Shown here piece after piece: positions 62,268 to 64,000 of a stretch of 64,000 bases of DNA (positions are counted from its first letter, which is position 1; each line of letters opens with the position of its first letter). The notes under the pieces are model-generated. The model was given only the letters and a program-made list of their open reading frames with translations, did no database searches and was not told the DNA's origin. A program made the position numbers and the translations under genes. This DNA is from Pseudomonadota bacterium (GTDB taxonomy: Bacteria; Pseudomonadota; Gammaproteobacteria; Burkholderiales; Burkholderiaceae): positions 14,524 through 78,523 of the forward strand of contig JAEZQX010000168.1 of the NCBI GenBank assembly GCA_023441105.1, written 5' to 3'.

Positions 62268-63257
62268 ATGGGCATGCCGCTCTACGCGCTGCCGGGGGCG
62301 CCGCAGGAATCCGAATCGTCCGTGTCCGATCGCCGCGCTGCGGCCGCGCCGGAGGCCGCAGCCGGCGCGCCGGCAGCCCCAGGGCCGGCGGCCACCATCG
62401 CCGACGTGCTGGCGCAGAGCCAGGTCGAGGCGGTGCTGGACGAGCTCGATCGCGAGCTGGTCGGCCTCGCGCCGGTGAAGCAACGCATCCACGACATCGC
62501 CGCGCTGCTGGTAATCGACAAGCTGCGGGCCAACCTCGGACTCAGCGCGCAGTCGCCGTCGCTGCACATGTGCTTCACCGGCAATCCCGGCACCGGCAAG
62601 ACGACGGTGGCGCTGCGCATGGCGGAGATCCTTCATCGGCTCGGCTACGTGCGCAAGGGACATCTGGTGGCGGTGACGCGGGACGACCTGGTCGGGCAGT
62701 ACATCGGCCACACCGCGCCGAAGACCCGCGAAGTGCTGAAGAAGGCGATGGGCGGCGTCCTGTTCATCGACGAGGCGTACTACCTGTACCGCCCGGAGAA
62801 CGAGCGCGATTACGGCCAGGAGGCGATCGAGATCCTGCTGCAGGTGATGGAGAACCAGCGCGACGACCTGGTGGTGATCCTCGCCGGCTATCGCGACCGG
62901 ATGGACACCTTCTTCCGCTCCAATCCCGGCATGAGCTCGCGGATCGCCCACCACCTGGACTTTCCCGACTACACGCCGCCGGAGCTGCTGCGGATCGGCG
63001 AAATCATGCTCGCGCAGCAGCAGTACCGCTTCGATGCCGACGCCCGCGATGCCTTCGCGGACTACCTGGCCCGGCGCATCGTCCAGCCCAACTTCGCCAA
63101 CGCCCGCAGCGTGCGCAATGCGCTCGAGCGCGCGCGGCTGCGCCAGGCGAGCCGGCTGTTCGCGCAGCGCACGCGGGTGCTCGCACGCGAGGACCTCGAC
63201 ACCATCACCGCAACCGACATCCGCGCGAGCCGGGTGTTCGCCTTGGCCACGAACTGA
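62268..63257 (+). CDS. cbbX: Red-type RuBisCO activase CbbX (AAA+)
   Basis: 329 residues from the ATG at 62268. Walker [10 protein letters not shown] near residue 105, Walker [10 protein letters not shown] and the sensor region [15 protein letters not shown] identify CbbX, which remodels inhibited RuBisCO by pulling on the large-subunit C-terminus. Residues about 20-45 form an Ala/Pro-rich stretch that makes this copy longer than most, a likely disordered extension. Four bases after cbbS. Confidence 0.96.
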   Translation: MGMPLYALPGAPQESESSVSDRRAAAAPEAAAGAPAAPGPAATIADVLAQSQVEAVLDELDRELVGLAPVKQRIHDIAALLVIDKLRANLGLSAQSPSLHMCFTGNPGTGKTTVALRMAEILHRLGYVRKGHLVAVTRDDLVGQYIGHTAPKTREVLKKAMGGVLFIDEAYYLYRPENERDYGQEAIEILLQVMENQRDDLVVILAGYRDRMDTFFRSNPGMSSRIAHHLDFPDYTPPELLRIGEIMLAQQQYRFDADARDAFADYLARRIVQPNFANARSVRNALERARLRQASRLFAQRTRVLAREDLDTITATDIRASRVFALATN

Positions 63258-63267
63258 AGGAGCCGCC

Positions 63268-64000
63268 ATGCACCTGGGGCGCACGACGTTGTCGAAATTC
63301 CTGATCCAGCAGCTCGATGGCTTCGAGGATTCGCGGGCGCTCGGCGCGCTGCTGGTGGATGTCGCCGCCGCCATCAAGGCGATCGCCGCCATGTCCGCCA
63401 AGGGCGCGCTCGGCGGCTACCTCGGCGCCGCCGACAGCCGCAATGCGCAGGGCGAGGCCCAGAAGAAGCTCGACCTGCTCGCCAACGAGGCGATGCTGCG
63501 CGGCTGCGAATGGGGCGGGCTGGTGGCCGGCATGGTGTCCGAGGAGCTTGCCGAGCCCTATCCGGTGCCGGCGGCCTATGCCGGCGACCGGTACCTGCTG
63601 GTGTTCGACCCGCTCGACGGCTCGTCCAACACCGACGTCAACATCTCCATCGGCACCATCTTCTCGGTGCTGCGCCACGGGGCGTTCCGGCCGCCGCGCG
63701 ATGCGGACTACCTCAAGCCCGGCAGCGAACAGGTGGCGGCGGGCTATGCCATCTACGGGCCGGCGACGATGCTGGTGCTGACCGTCGGCCGCGGGGTGCA
63801 CGGCTTCACGCTCGACCGCGAGATCGGCAACTTCATCCTCACGCATCCGGACCTGTCGATCGCGCCAACGACCAGCGAATTCGCGATCAACGCCAGCAAC
63901 GCCCGCTTCTGGGAGCCGCCGGTGCACCGCTACGTGGCCGAATGCCAGGCGGGCCGCGCCGGCCCGCGCGGCCGCGCCGGCAACAAGCGCTGGAATGCCG
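63268..64000 (+). CDS. cbbF: Fructose-1,6-bisphosphatase class I (3' truncated by window)
   Basis: 244 codons are visible before the window ends, with no stop. The chain starts [13 protein letters not shown] and contains [20 protein letters not shown], the metal and substrate-binding signature of class I fructose-1,6-bisphosphatases. AAGGAGC precedes the ATG. The position directly after cbbX marks it as the Calvin-cycle copy; a cbbP-type gene would be expected beyond the window. Confidence 0.95.
   Translation, partial: MHLGRTTLSKFLIQQLDGFEDSRALGALLVDVAAAIKAIAAMSAKGALGGYLGAADSRNAQGEAQKKLDLLANEAMLRGCEWGGLVAGMVSEELAEPYPVPAAYAGDRYLLVFDPLDGSSNTDVNISIGTIFSVLRHGAFRPPRDADYLKPGSEQVAAGYAIYGPATMLVLTVGRGVHGFTLDREIGNFILTHPDLSIAPTTSEFAINASNARFWEPPVHRYVAECQAGRAGPRGRAGNKRWNA

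Overview
This is a gene-dense, visibly GC-rich chromosomal stretch, most likely from a betaproteobacterium of the Burkholderiales type. The reasons are four Bug/TctC-type periplasmic receptors, TctAB-type permease genes, several TauD/TfdA dioxygenases and a red-type (form IC-like) RuBisCO operon with CbbX, a mix typical of metabolically versatile Burkholderiales. An alphaproteobacterium such as a Rhodospirillales relative cannot be excluded by eye. I see no rRNA, tRNA, CRISPR array, transposase or phage gene.

Layout. (1) 1-11723: catabolic and uptake genes: an RraA-like protein (cut by the window edge), TctB, TctA, an amidase, two 2-oxoglutarate dioxygenases around a LysR regulator, a Bug receptor, a creatininase-family amidohydrolase, a gamma-glutamyltransferase and a second Bug receptor. 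(2) 11799-20725: an HPt protein convergent with a seven-gene minus-strand operon: a LytS-type 5TM hybrid histidine kinase, two stand-alone receiver proteins, a secreted TIM-barrel-like protein, a YaiO-type TPR plus beta-barrel outer-membrane protein, a membrane-anchored HEAT-repeat protein and a processive family 2 glycosyltransferase. This looks like a compact, signal-controlled exopolysaccharide synthesis and export system. (3) 20822-24979: a VOC protein, a DJ-1/PfpI protein, a MarR regulator with a dioxygenase, and a divergent Bug receptor behind a clear palindromic operator. (4) 25150-25774: a higBA toxin-antitoxin pair with its operator inside the promoter. (5) 26325-32956: a divergently split branched-chain-amino-acid-type ABC transporter with an unusual third ATPase and a small outer-membrane-like protein. 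(6) 33041-34257: a frameshifted AAA/DUF4143 ATPase.

(7) 34277-41023: a carbohydrate-type ABC transporter (two permeases and a binding protein, no ATPase gene) with an enolase-superfamily enzyme, a FadR-like regulator and two unrecognised genes. (8) 41028-48019: a cytochrome c, then a DUF1028 gene leading a complete dipeptide-type ABC operon. (9) 48174-49751: an acyltransferase-3 and a NIPSNAP protein. (10) 49752-55594: three copies of a perfect palindrome (a fourth lies at 55616), then a dioxygenase, GntR regulator, Bug receptor, SMP-30 lactonase and thiamine-diphosphate enzyme. (11) 55696-59094: an inositol-monophosphatase-family enzyme, an anchored unknown protein, YjbQ and a METTL25-like methyltransferase. 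(12) 59113-64000: cbbR divergent from cbbL-cbbS-cbbX-cbbF, the Calvin-cycle operon, which runs off the window.

The repeated theme is a periplasmic receptor plus an oxygenase or hydrolase plus a local regulator, that is, uptake and degradation of small organic acids or amides, next to a capacity for CO2 fixation. Functions are assigned from motifs read by eye. Substrates of nearly all transporters and oxygenases are unknown.
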